Positions 1-8,725 of a DNA stretch of 64,000 nucleotides are shown here, piece after piece. Numbering within the stretch: the stretch's first letter is position 1; each line of letters opens with the position of its first letter. Origin of the DNA: Burkholderiaceae bacterium 16 (GTDB lineage: Bacteria > Pseudomonadota > Gammaproteobacteria > Burkholderiales > Burkholderiaceae); the NCBI GenBank assembly GCA_000955785.1, contig JYOD01000113.1, positions 1 to 64,000 of the forward strand, in the 5' to 3' direction. Position numbers and translations under genes: made by a program. The notes below the pieces were generated by a model. The model saw only the letters and a list, made by a program, of their open reading frames with translations, did not search any database and was not told the DNA's origin.

Positions 1-90
1 CGCTTCCTCCCCACGATCGGTCACCCTTTCGCAGTTGCGCTTCGCTTCGTTCGCTGTGATCAACTTACGGTGGGACTTGCACCCACAAGA

Positions 91-111
91 GTGCGCCCAT
101 GCTGGGCGCAC
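91..111. repeat. perfect 8-bp inverted repeat at the left edge
   Basis: GTGCGCCC (91-98) and GGGCGCAC (104-111) form a perfect 8-bp stem around a 5-base loop. The left-edge sequence before it (1-90) has no convincing gene. It may be the tail of an interspersed repeat or another gene's terminator region; I cannot tell from this window. Confidence 0.5.
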
Positions 112-113
112 CG

Positions 114-147
114 AAAAAAAAGCGAAGCACCAAAGGCGCTTCGCTTT
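114..147 (-). terminator. intrinsic terminator of the RND efflux operon
   Basis: Read on the minus strand, a 10-bp perfect stem AAAGCGAAGC / GCTTCGCTTT (138-147 and 119-128) with a 9-base loop is followed by a run of eight T (114-121). It lies about 50 bases beyond the stop codon of the outer-membrane factor gene. This is a textbook rho-independent terminator for the minus-strand operon. Confidence 0.85.
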
Positions 148-198
148 GAGGCCATCCGGCAAGCACGCGCCGGATGGCAGGACGAAAAGCTGTCTGTC

Positions 199-1677
199 TT
201 ACTGCGTCGTCACTGCTGGCTTGATGCCGTCGGCCGAAGCCACCGGACCGGTCTCGCTCAGGCCGCCGCCAAGCGACCGGTACAGGTCGATGGCGTTGTT
301 CAGGCGCAGTTGCCGCGCCTGGATCAGGTTCTGCTCGGCGGTGAACAACTGGCGCTGCGCGTCGAGCTGGTCGAGCTGGCTGGAAATGCCGCTGCGGAAA
401 CGACGCGTCGACAATTCGAAGCGCGCCGCCTCGGCGTCGCGGACCTGCGCCTGGCTTGTGACCTGATCTTCCAGCGTGCCACGCGCCACCAGTGCATCCG
501 CCACTTCCGCGAAGGCCGTCTGGATGGTCTTCTCGTAGTTGGCGATCTGGATGTTCTTGCGTGTCTTGGTCAGGTCCAGGTTGGACAGGTTGCGGCCGTA
601 ATCGAAGATCGGCAGTACCAGTTGCGGCGCGAACGACCACGCGCCGGTGCCGGCATCGAACAGGTTCGAGAAGACCGGGCTGATCGCGCCAGCATTGGCA
701 GTCAACGTGATGCGCGGGAAGAAGGCCGCGCGCGCCGCACCGATATTGGCGTTGGCGGAAAGCAACTGCTGCTCGGCCTGGCGGATATCGGGACGCTGCT
801 CGAGCAGATCCGACGGCAGCCCTGCCGGGATGTCGCTGATGATGCGTTCGTCCGACAGGCGCATCGCTTCGGGCAGGTTCTCGATGGTGCCCAGCGGCTT
901 GCCCACCAGCACTTCAAGCGCGTTCTGCGCCTGCGCGCGCTGGCGTGCCAGCTGCGCCGCGGAGACGCGGGCCTGCGCCACCAGCGATTCGTTGTCGCGC
1001 AGGTCCAGCGCCGAGGTGGCGCCCGCTTCGAAGCGCTGCTTGGCCAAGTTCAGCGTGTACTCGCGTGTCTTCAGCGTGTTCTGCGCCAGTTCATACTGCT
1101 CGGCGAACGAGCGCTCGGACAGGTAGGCCTTGGCAACTTCCGAGACCAGCGAGATCTGCGCGGAACGGCGCGCCTCCTCGGTGGCAAAGAACTGCGACAG
1201 CGCGGCGTTGGAAAGGCTGCGCACGCGGCCGAAGAAATCGAGCTCGTACGAAGCGATGGACCCGCCCGCCTGGTAGTAGTCCACGATATAGGAATTGCCC
1301 GTGGCGGACTGCGCGCGCGCGAACCCCTGGCGCGTCCAGCCGGCCGTAGCGTTGAGCGTCGGCAGCAGGTCGGAGCGCTGCACCTGGTACAGCGCACGCG
1401 CTTCCTCGATGCGCAGCGCGGCGGTACGCAAGTCGCGGTTGTTTTCCAGCGAGGTGGCGATCAGCGTTTGCAGGCGCGGATCGCGGAAGAACTCGCGCCA
1501 GCCGATCTCGCTCGCATGGCGGCTTTCGCCGGTCTTTACCTCGGCGGCCGCGTACCCTTCCGGCGCGTCCGGATAGTGCGTGGCCACCGGCGGGGCCGGG
1601 CGCTCATAAACGGGTGCCAGTGTGCAACCCGAGAGGACGCCCGCCACCAGCAACAGCGTGGTCAGTGTCTTTGTCAT
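199..1677 (-). CDS. RND efflux outer-membrane factor (OprM/NodT family lipoprotein)
   Basis: 492 residues, a normal length for OprM/TolC-type outer-membrane factors. The N-terminus is a lipoprotein signal with lipobox VLSGC, so Cys18 should be acylated. The rest has the two repeated long helical blocks of the OEP family, including the typical segment SDLLEQRPDIRQAEQQL near residues 290-310. It should form the trimeric outer-membrane channel that accepts drugs from the pump encoded just upstream. The start is only 2 bases after the pump stop codon, so translation is probably coupled. It is the last gene of a three-gene minus-strand operon, followed by a terminator. Substrates cannot be read from sequence. 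Confidence 0.93.
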   Translation of the reverse strand: MTKTLTTLLLVAGVLSGCTLAPVYERPAPPVATHYPDAPEGYAAAEVKTGESRHASEIGWREFFRDPRLQTLIATSLENNRDLRTAALRIEEARALYQVQRSDLLPTLNATAGWTRQGFARAQSATGNSYIVDYYQAGGSIASYELDFFGRVRSLSNAALSQFFATEEARRSAQISLVSEVAKAYLSERSFAEQYELAQNTLKTREYTLNLAKQRFEAGATSALDLRDNESLVAQARVSAAQLARQRAQAQNALEVLVGKPLGTIENLPEAMRLSDERIISDIPAGLPSDLLEQRPDIRQAEQQLLSANANIGAARAAFFPRITLTANAGAISPVFSNLFDAGTGAWSFAPQLVLPIFDYGRNLSNLDLTKTRKNIQIANYEKTIQTAFAEVADALVARGTLEDQVTSQAQVRDAEAARFELSTRRFRSGISSQLDQLDAQRQLFTAEQNLIQARQLRLNNAIDLYRSLGGGLSETGPVASADGIKPAVTTQ

Positions 1678-1679
1678 TG

Positions 1680-4600
1680 TCAGATTCCCTCTTTGGGTTC
1701 GAGCCGCTGCTGGTCCAGCATATGCTCGCGCTTGCTGCCCTTGAAGCGGCTGCGGATCACCACGAAGAACACCGGCACCAGGAAAATCGCCAGCACCGTG
1801 GCGGTGATCATGCCGCCGATCACGCTGGTACCGATGGCGCGCTGGCCACCCGAGCCCGCGCCGGTGGCGATCGCCAGCGGCAGCACGCCCAGGATGAAGG
1901 CCATCGAAGTCATCAGGATCGGGCGGAACCGCAAGTGCACGGCTTCGAGCGTAGCGTCGATGACGCTGCGGCCCTGCGCCTGCAGATCCTTGGCGAACTC
2001 CACGATCAGGATGGCGTTCTTCGCCGACAAGCCGATGGTCGCGATCAGGCCCACCTTGAAGTACACGTCGTTGGGCATGCCGCGCAGGGTCACGCCCAGC
2101 AGCGCGCCGAGCACGCCCAGCGGCACCACCAGCAACACCGCGACCGGAATCGACCAGCTCTCATAGAGCGCGGCCAGGCACAGGAACACAATGATCAGCG
2201 ACAGCGTGTACAGCATCGGTTCCTGCGAACCGGCCAGGCGTTCCTCATAGGACTGGCCGGACCACTCGAAGCCGAAGCCCGGCGGCAGCTTGGCGAAGTT
2301 CTCTTCCATGATTTTCATGGCTTCGCCGGTACTGCGCCCCGGTGCGGCCTGGCCAGCGATCTTCACTGCCGGCAGGCCGTTGTAACGCTCCAGGCGCGGC
2401 GAACCCATGATCCACTTGGAAGTGGCAAAGGCGGCGAACGCAACCATGTCGCCATTCTTGTTCTTCACGCGCAGCTTGGTCAGGTCGTCGGGCAGCTTGC
2501 GGTCGCTGCCTTCGGCCTGGGCAATCACCTTGCGCACACGGCCTTCGTAGATGAAGTCGTTCACGTAGGCGGAGCCAAACGCGATGGCCAGCGTCGAGTT
2601 GATGTTGGCAACCGAAACGCCCAGCGTGCGCGCCTTCTCGCGGTCGATGTCGATCTGCAGCTGCGGCGCGTCTTCCTGGCCTTCAGGGCGTACACCCACC
2701 AGCGCAGGATTCTTCGCGGCCATGCCGAGCATCATGTTGCGTGCTTCCATCAGCTTGGTGTGACCCTGGCCGGTGCGGTCCTGCAGGCGGAAGTCGAAGC
2801 CCGAGGAGTTACCGAGCTCGGAAATTGCCGGCGGGTTCAGCGGGAAGATGATGGCGTCCTTGATGAAGGACAGCGCACCGAACGCCCGGCCAACCAATGC
2901 CTGCGCGGTCTCGTTGGCACCCGTGCGCTCCTTCCAGTCCTTCAGGCGCACGAACGCGATACCGCCGTTCTGGCCACGGCCGAAGAAGGAGAAGCCCGCC
3001 ACGGTGATCATCTGGTCCACCACCTTGGATTCCTTCTGCAGGTAGTAGTCCTCGATCTGCTTGAGCACGCCGATGGTGCGCTCCTGCGTGGCGCCGTTGG
3101 GCAGTTGCACCACCGTGATCATGTAGCCCTGGTCTTCCTCGGGGAGGAAGGACGAAGGCAGGCGCTTGAACAGCACCACCATGCCGACGATGATGAGAGC
3201 GTAGATGATCAGGTAGCGGCCGCCACGCTTCAGGATGCGTGCCACCGTGCCCTGGTAGCCAGTGGCGGCGCGCGCGAAGGTGCGGTTGAACCAGCCGAAG
3301 AAACCCTTCTTCTCGTGATGATGCCCGGCCTCGACCGGCTTGAGCAGCGTCGCGCACAGGGCAGGGGTGAGCGTCAGCGCCAGCAGCGCCGAGAACGCGA
3401 TCGACGAGATCAGCGACAGCGAGAACTGGCGATAGATGTTACCCACCGAACCCGAGAAGAACGCCATCGGGATGAACACTGCGGTCAGCACCAGCGTGAT
3501 GCCGACGATGGCGCCGGTGATCTGGCCCATGGCCTTGCGCGTGGCGTCACGTGGCGAGAGTCCTTCCTCGCTCATGATCCGCTCGACGTTTTCGACCACC
3601 ACGATCGCATCGTCCACCAGGATACCGATCGCCAGCACCATGCCGAACATCGTCAGCACGTTGATGGAGAAGCCGAATGCCAGCAGCATGCCCGTGGTGC
3701 CCAGCAGGGCTACCGGCACCACCACCGTGGGGATGATGGTGGCGCGCATGTTCTGCAGGAACAGGTACATCACCAGGAACACCAGCACCACGGCTTCGGC
3801 CAGGGTCTTGATCACTTCCTCGATCGAGATCTTGACGAAGGCCGAGGTGTCGTAAGGCACCGAGTACTGGTAGTCGGCAGGGAAGAACTTGGACAGTTCT
3901 TCCATCTTGGCGCGCACCGCGGTGGCGGTGGCCAGTGCATTGCCGCTCGGGGCCAGCTTGATGGCGATGGCCGCCGACGGCTTGCCGTTGGTACGGGCCA
4001 GCGTGGAGTAGTCGGCACCGCCGAGCTCGACGCGGCCGACGTCCTTGATGCGCACCGAGGAGCCATCCGGGTTCGTGCGCAACAGGATGTTGGCGAACTG
4101 CTCCGGCGTGCTGAGGCGGCTTTCGGTGGTGACGGTGGCGTTGAGCTCCGTGCCCTGGGGCGACGGCGTGCCGCCCAGCTCACCCACGGCGACCTGCACG
4201 TTCTGCTCCGAGATGGCAGCGGTCACGTCTTGCGGCGTCAGGTTGTAGCCGGTCAGCTTGGCCGGGTCCACCCAGATGCGCATGGCGTACTCGGTACCGA
4301 ACAGGTCGGCCTGGCCGACGCCGGGCACGCGGCGGATCGAATCGATCAGGCTGGCCGAGACGTAGTTACCCAGCTGGATGGCATCGGCCTGCCCGGACTT
4401 GGACGAGACCGTCAGGAACATCATGTAGTTGTTCCCGGCCTTGTCCACGCGCACGCCCTGCTGGCGCACCTCCGCCGGCAGGCGCGCTTCCACGCGCTTG
4501 AGGCGGTTCTGCACCTCGACCGAGTTCAGGTCGATGTTGGAGCCCGGCTGGAAGGCGATCGTGATCGTCGACAGGCCGGTGGCCTCGCTGGTGGAGTTGT

Positions 4601-4832
4601 AGTAAAGCAACCCGGGAATGCCGTTGAGCTCTTGCTCGATCACCGAAGTGACCGAGTCTTCAAGCGTCTTGGCGGAAGCGCCCGGATAGGTCGCCGTCAC
4701 CGAGATCGTCGGCGGCGCGATGTTGGGGTACTGGGCGATCGGCAGTTGCACGACCGACAGCAGGCCCCCCAGCACGATGATCAGCGCAAGCACCCACGCG
4801 AACACCGGCCGGTCAATAAAAAACTTGGCCAT
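1680..4832 (-). CDS. RND efflux pump, HAE1 family (AcrB/MexB type)
   Basis: 1050 residues, matching AcrB/MexB. It starts with the typical MAKFFIDRPVFAWVLALIIV first transmembrane helix and has the duplicated layout of 12 TM helices with two large periplasmic loops. The TM4 motif GILVDDAIVVVENVERIM carries the paired aspartates of the proton relay, and the C-terminal half has the expected GLSAKNAILIVEFA segment. It is an inner-membrane H+/drug antiporter for hydrophobic and amphiphilic compounds. It is the second gene of the adaptor-pump-channel operon: the adaptor stop is 30 bases upstream and the channel gene starts 2 bases downstream. Expression is probably repressed by the divergent TetR-type protein. 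A long open frame antisense to it is a GC-rich shadow. Confidence 0.96.
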   Translation of the reverse strand: MAKFFIDRPVFAWVLALIIVLGGLLSVVQLPIAQYPNIAPPTISVTATYPGASAKTLEDSVTSVIEQELNGIPGLLYYNSTSEATGLSTITIAFQPGSNIDLNSVEVQNRLKRVEARLPAEVRQQGVRVDKAGNNYMMFLTVSSKSGQADAIQLGNYVSASLIDSIRRVPGVGQADLFGTEYAMRIWVDPAKLTGYNLTPQDVTAAISEQNVQVAVGELGGTPSPQGTELNATVTTESRLSTPEQFANILLRTNPDGSSVRIKDVGRVELGGADYSTLARTNGKPSAAIAIKLAPSGNALATATAVRAKMEELSKFFPADYQYSVPYDTSAFVKISIEEVIKTLAEAVVLVFLVMYLFLQNMRATIIPTVVVPVALLGTTGMLLAFGFSINVLTMFGMVLAIGILVDDAIVVVENVERIMSEEGLSPRDATRKAMGQITGAIVGITLVLTAVFIPMAFFSGSVGNIYRQFSLSLISSIAFSALLALTLTPALCATLLKPVEAGHHHEKKGFFGWFNRTFARAATGYQGTVARILKRGGRYLIIYALIIVGMVVLFKRLPSSFLPEEDQGYMITVVQLPNGATQERTIGVLKQIEDYYLQKESKVVDQMITVAGFSFFGRGQNGGIAFVRLKDWKERTGANETAQALVGRAFGALSFIKDAIIFPLNPPAISELGNSSGFDFRLQDRTGQGHTKLMEARNMMLGMAAKNPALVGVRPEGQEDAPQLQIDIDREKARTLGVSVANINSTLAIAFGSAYVNDFIYEGRVRKVIAQAEGSDRKLPDDLTKLRVKNKNGDMVAFAAFATSKWIMGSPRLERYNGLPAVKIAGQAAPGRSTGEAMKIMEENFAKLPPGFGFEWSGQSYEERLAGSQEPMLYTLSLIIVFLCLAALYESWSIPVAVLLVVPLGVLGALLGVTLRGMPNDVYFKVGLIATIGLSAKNAILIVEFAKDLQAQGRSVIDATLEAVHLRFRPILMTSMAFILGVLPLAIATGAGSGGQRAIGTSVIGGMITATVLAIFLVPVFFVVIRSRFKGSKREHMLDQQRLEPKEGI

Positions 4833-4862
4833 AAAACTGGCTCCCTTCGTTTTGCGCTGTGA

Positions 4863-6095
4863 TTAGCCCTGCTTGGCGTCGGTCTTGTCAGCGGTCACCG
4901 CGGCAGGAGCCGAAGCGCCGCCGGCGGCAGGCTGCGCGGCAGGCGCCGAAGCGGCGGCGGTCTTCGAGACAAACGGTACCGCCTTGGCGGGCGCGCCGAC
5001 CTTGACCTTCTGCAAGCCCTCGACGATCACCTTCTCGCCACCCTTGAGGCCTTCGGTGACGATCCAGTTCTCGCCGATCGCCTGGGGTGCCTTGACCGGC
5101 ACCGAAGCCACGTTGCCGTCGCCGCCGACCACCAGCACCGATGCGCCCTGGCCGGTGCGGATCAGCGCGCGCTGCGGCACGGTCAGCGCGTTCTCATCCA
5201 CGCCCTGCTCGATCTTGACGCGCACGAAGGTGCCTGACAGCAGTTCCCGCTTGGGATTGGGGAATTGCGCGCGCAGCGTGATGGCGCCGGTGGTCGGGTC
5301 GACCGTCATGTCCGAGAACAGCAGCTTGCCGGTTTGCGCGTACTCGCGGCCATCCTCGATAAACAGATGGACGCGCGCGCCGCCGTCGACGCCCTTGACC
5401 TGGCCGCTCTCGATGGAGCGGCGCAGCTTCATTACTTCGCTGGCGGGCTGGGTGAAGGTGACCCAGATCGGGTCCACTTGCTCGACCGTGGTCAGCTTGG
5501 TGGCTTCGCCGCTGCCAACCAGCGCGCCTTCCGTCACCAGCGCACGGCCCACGCGGCCACTGATGGGCGCAGTCACGGCCGTGTAGCCGAGATTGATCTG
5601 GGCGGTGGAGACGGCGGCCTTGGCCGAGGCGATGTCGGCGGTGGCCTGGCCGGCGGCGGCCACGGCTTCGTCATATTCCTGCTTGCTCACCGCATTGACG
5701 GCGACCAGTGGTTTGTAGCGCTCGGCCTTCTGGCGCGCCGCCACGGCATTGGCCTCGGCACGGGCAAGGCTGGCCTTGGCCGACTCGAGTTGGGCCTGGT
5801 AGGGCGCAGGGTCGATCTTGAACAGCAGCTGGCCGGCCTTCACCTCGCCGCCCTCGCTATAGTTGCGGGACAGCACGATACCTGCGACCCGTGCCCGCAC
5901 TTCGGCGGTACGCACGCCTTCCAGGCGGCCAGGCAGTTCGTTGATGACGGAAACGGTGGTGGGCGTGACGGTGACGACACCCACTTCCGGCGGCGGCATG
6001 GCGCCGCCCTGCGGCTTCTTGTCGCCACAGGCGGAGAGCGCGAGCGCCGACAAAACAGCGGCGGCAACGCAAGTGATACGTTGGGACTTCCTCAT
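4863..6095 (-). CDS. RND efflux periplasmic adaptor (AcrA/MexA type lipoprotein)
   Basis: I chose the start at 6095 (MRKSQR...) because GGGG lies 6 bases upstream and the signal peptide then begins normally; MGLS at 6107 is an alternative. This gives 410 residues. The lipobox LALSAC places the acylated cysteine at residue 23. A lipoyl/barrel-sandwich half-motif, an Ala/Lys-rich alpha-hairpin (about residues 95-165), a second lipoyl half (GYTAVTAPISGRVGRALV) and a beta-barrel follow, as in MexA/AcrA. The C-terminal tail is Ala/Lys-rich. It bridges the inner-membrane pump and the outer-membrane channel. It is the first gene of the operon, so its upstream region carries the operator and promoter. 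Confidence 0.93.
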   Translation of the reverse strand: MRKSQRITCVAAAVLSALALSACGDKKPQGGAMPPPEVGVVTVTPTTVSVINELPGRLEGVRTAEVRARVAGIVLSRNYSEGGEVKAGQLLFKIDPAPYQAQLESAKASLARAEANAVAARQKAERYKPLVAVNAVSKQEYDEAVAAAGQATADIASAKAAVSTAQINLGYTAVTAPISGRVGRALVTEGALVGSGEATKLTTVEQVDPIWVTFTQPASEVMKLRRSIESGQVKGVDGGARVHLFIEDGREYAQTGKLLFSDMTVDPTTGAITLRAQFPNPKRELLSGTFVRVKIEQGVDENALTVPQRALIRTGQGASVLVVGGDGNVASVPVKAPQAIGENWIVTEGLKGGEKVIVEGLQKVKVGAPAKAVPFVSKTAAASAPAAQPAAGGASAPAAVTADKTDAKQG

Positions 6096-6355
6096 CGATA
6101 ACCCCATGATGGCAATTTGAGATCGGCCGCATGAGTTCCCGGTGTCGTGTCCGGATACGGCGCGGCCCACCGTCCTGCAAAGCGCCGGAAAGCGGGCAAA
6201 AAGTTTAATGCTAGCCACAATTGGCAACGCTGGCGTGACGCTTGCGACGAGCGGCTGCAAATTAGTAACGACATGCCGACATGGCACCGCGAAATGAAGG
6301 AGGGCGCTGCGGTGCCGCTCGGCCGATGGCCTGGCCGAAAGTCAGGCGAACGCGT

Positions 6356-6385
6356 ATTATATATACATTCAAGCATGTATGTAAG
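6356..6385 (-). promoter_or_regulatory. predicted sigma70 promoter of the RND operon
   Basis: On the minus strand a perfect TATAAT occupies 6361-6356. A CTTACA (4 of 6 matches to TTGACA) lies at 6385-6380, giving an 18-base spacer. The operator palindrome fills this spacer, so a bound repressor would block RNA polymerase. No start site has been mapped. Confidence 0.6.
6364..6383. promoter_or_regulatory. AcrR/TtgR-like palindromic operator
   Basis: The 20 bases TACATTCAAGCATGTATGTA match their own reverse complement at 16 of 20 positions. The outer arms TACAT/ATGTA resemble the known AcrR operator (TACATACAT...ATGTATGTA). The site lies between the divergent efflux operon and the TetR-family gene, inside the predicted efflux promoter. 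It fits autoregulation plus repression of the pump. Confidence 0.65.
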
Positions 6386-6529
6386 CACTTGTTGCAATGC
6401 GGCGATAACCACCCCACACACCGGTCCTCACATACCGGTACGGCGCGCACAGTGCACAGGCGGACCCCACCCCTGTATTCAGGGAGACAGAACCAGACCG
6501 GTCCTTCGTGGCCGGCATCAGAGAACATC

Positions 6530-7273
6530 ATGGTCAGACGCACCAAGGAAGAGGCGCTTGAAACGCGCCATCGCATTCTCGACGCGGCCGAGGCCGTCTT
6601 TCACGCCCGCGGCGTTGCCCGTCCCTCGCTAGCCGATATCGCCGAAGCAGCCGGCGTGACGCGCGGCGCCATCTACTGGCATTTCAAGAACAAGAGCGAC
6701 GTCTTCGCCGCCATGTCCGACCGCGTCCACCTGCCGCTCGAGGCACTGTGCGAGCCGGAACGCATCGCGAGCCAGGAAGACCCGCTGGGCAGCATCCGCG
6801 ACATCTGCGCCTTTGTGCTGCGCCAGACCGTGGAAAACCCGCAATGGCGGCGCGTGTTCGAGATCGTGTTCCACAAGTGCGAAATGGTGGAGGACAACGG
6901 CGCCATCTTCGAGCGGCAGCGCCAGTCGCACCAGGAAGGCACGGTGAAGATGCGGGAGCATCTGCGCATGGCCGTGGAGCGCGGGCAGTTGCCGGCCGAC
7001 CTGGACCTGGACCTGGCCGTCAATGTGTTCCACGCCTCCATCGGCGGCATGCTGTCGCACTGGCTGTTCGCGCCCGACGATTTCGATCTCGAGGCCAATG
7101 CCGAGCGGGTGTCCGACGCCTTCATCGACACCCTCAGGCTGTCGCCGGCCCTGCGCAAAGGCTATGTGCCGCGCCCCGTCCCGGAACTCAAGGCGGAAGT
7201 GGATTCGATGTGCCAGGAGGCACAGAAAGCGCAAACCGCTCTGACCGCGCAGAAGCTGGCCAGGAAATCGTAA
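6530..7273 (+). CDS. TetR/AcrR-family transcriptional repressor of the efflux operon
   Basis: 247 residues from ATG 6530 (MVRRTKEEALETR...), the usual TetR N-terminus; frames further upstream only extend into the intergenic region. The helix-turn-helix covers about residues 10-57: SLADIAEAAGVTRGAIYWHFKNKSDVF is almost diagnostic for AcrR/TtgR/MtrR-like repressors. The C-terminal ligand-binding domain has the AcrR-type pattern with HASIGGMLSHWLF near residue 170. It is divergent from the tripartite pump and should bind the palindrome at 6364-6383 and release it on drug binding. The Lys-rich C-terminal tail is slightly longer than in AcrR. Confidence 0.92.
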   Translation: MVRRTKEEALETRHRILDAAEAVFHARGVARPSLADIAEAAGVTRGAIYWHFKNKSDVFAAMSDRVHLPLEALCEPERIASQEDPLGSIRDICAFVLRQTVENPQWRRVFEIVFHKCEMVEDNGAIFERQRQSHQEGTVKMREHLRMAVERGQLPADLDLDLAVNVFHASIGGMLSHWLFAPDDFDLEANAERVSDAFIDTLRLSPALRKGYVPRPVPELKAEVDSMCQEAQKAQTALTAQKLARKS

Positions 7274-7294
7274 GCGGCCATCGGAAGCGGCCGC

Positions 7295-8437
7295 TCAGGC
7301 GCGCACGGCGTCGCGCCAGCGCGCCAGGAAGGTCCGTTTGCGCAGCGTATCCTGCGCCGCCAGCAGGCCGGGGCCCACGCTGATCGGCTTGAGCGCGTAG
7401 CCCAGCCGCTCGGCCAGCGCCGCGGCGGTGTGCTCGCTGTCGGTATCGGTACGGATCGTGTAAAGCTGCGAGGCAGTCTGCCCGAGCAGGGTCTGGCCAG
7501 CGCGCGAGAGCAGGAAATCCAGCCATAGCCGCGCCGCGTTGGGATGCGGCGCGCGGCGCGCGATAAACGCCACGCGCGACATGACCAGCGTGTAGTCGCG
7601 CGGGGCAATCACATCGATTTCCGCGCCGCGCTCCATCAGTGAGAGCGCGTAGGAACCCAGCAGGTTGTAGCCCATCACGAATTCACCGGCGGCGATGCGC
7701 TCGATCATGCTCGCGGTCGATGCCGACAACTGCACGCCGCAGCGGCCCAGGGCCTGGGCCAGATACCAGAACTCGTCGCCCATGCGTGCGTCCTGCTGCG
7801 CCAGCAGATAACCCACTCCTGACTTTTCCACATCGTAGGTCACTACCCGCTGGCGCCAGCGCGGCGTGTTCTCCTGCAGCAGGCGCGCCAGGCCGGTGCG
7901 GCTTTTCGGCACTTGCATGCCGGCGAAATGGCGGCGGTTGTAGACGATCACGGCGGGCTCGAAGGTGGTGCCCCAGGCTTCGTCGCGCCATGCCGCCCAG
8001 GCCGGCAGGCCGGCACGCTCCGGCGAGGCGTAACGCAAGGCATGGCCATCGTTGACCAGCTTGATCTGGAGGTCCATCGCCGTGCTCCACAGCACGTCGG
8101 CATAGTCCGGCCCGGCCGCCTGCCCCGCGCCCAGGCGCGCGCTCTCCGTCAGGAAACGATCGTTCAACTCCAGCGTATTCAGATCCTGGTAGCGCACCTT
8201 GAGGCCGGGGTAACGCGCCTCGAACGCTGCCACCAGCGGCCGCGCGATCTCCACGTCGGCGGAGGCATGCACATTGACCATGCCCTCCTGCAGCGCCCGC
8301 GCAATGATCTCGGCATAGCCCGCCGGGTAGCCGGCCGGCACCGGCGGGCCGGCCTGGGCGCGCGCGCCGCCGCTTAGCCCGGCACCCAGCGCGGCGGCGC
8401 TGGCCAGCACGCGGCGCCGCTTCCAGCTTGCCGGCAT
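7295..8437 (-). CDS. ABC-type extracellular solute-binding protein (Fe3+/AfuA-like)
   Basis: 380 residues if translation starts at 8437 (MPASWKRRR...). This gives a twin-arginine-like signal, RRRVLASAAALGAGLSGGARA, which is why I chose it; ATG 8560 would add 41 Pro/Ser-rich residues, and neither start has a good ribosome-binding site. The mature part reads like family-1 solute-binding proteins of the iron/AfuA class (EGMVNVHASADVEIARPLVAAFEARYPGLKV; later FVMGYNLLGSY and PNAARLWLDFLLSRAGQ). No permease or ATPase genes adjoin it. It is divergent from the TctD/TctE two-component system, so it may be a transport component encoded elsewhere or an accessory sensor for TctE. The ligand is unknown. 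Confidence 0.82.
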   Translation of the reverse strand: MPASWKRRRVLASAAALGAGLSGGARAQAGPPVPAGYPAGYAEIIARALQEGMVNVHASADVEIARPLVAAFEARYPGLKVRYQDLNTLELNDRFLTESARLGAGQAAGPDYADVLWSTAMDLQIKLVNDGHALRYASPERAGLPAWAAWRDEAWGTTFEPAVIVYNRRHFAGMQVPKSRTGLARLLQENTPRWRQRVVTYDVEKSGVGYLLAQQDARMGDEFWYLAQALGRCGVQLSASTASMIERIAAGEFVMGYNLLGSYALSLMERGAEIDVIAPRDYTLVMSRVAFIARRAPHPNAARLWLDFLLSRAGQTLLGQTASQLYTIRTDTDSEHTAAALAERLGYALKPISVGPGLLAAQDTLRKRTFLARWRDAVRA

Positions 8438-8725
8438 GCCGGCGACAGCAGACGGCGCCGGGAGCGAAGGCGAAGCTGGCGGCAGTATGGGTGGCTGGGA
8501 CTGGTGAGGGGCCAGGAAAAGGGGCAGCTTGCGCAAGGCAGGAACCATCGGTGCTGACATCGGTGGCTGGAAAGGGCCATGGCACGCTCGCCGCGCGCGG
8601 CCCGGGGCGGAGGTATTATAGGCCCCCGCGGCGTGTCCCCGCGGCGGGCGCAGCGTTGCCAGGCTTGGCAGCGCCGCGAAACGCTTTTCTTGAAACGGAC
8701 GCTTATCGAGCAGGGGAGGACCGCC

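Noticed and set aside
1614-4862. Open frame of about 1080 codons antisense to the RND pump, and similar long antisense frames opposite other genes
   Set aside because: High G+C leaves long stop-free antisense frames. The translations are His/Arg/Gly-rich low-complexity without domains, and the opposite strand encodes clear conserved proteins.
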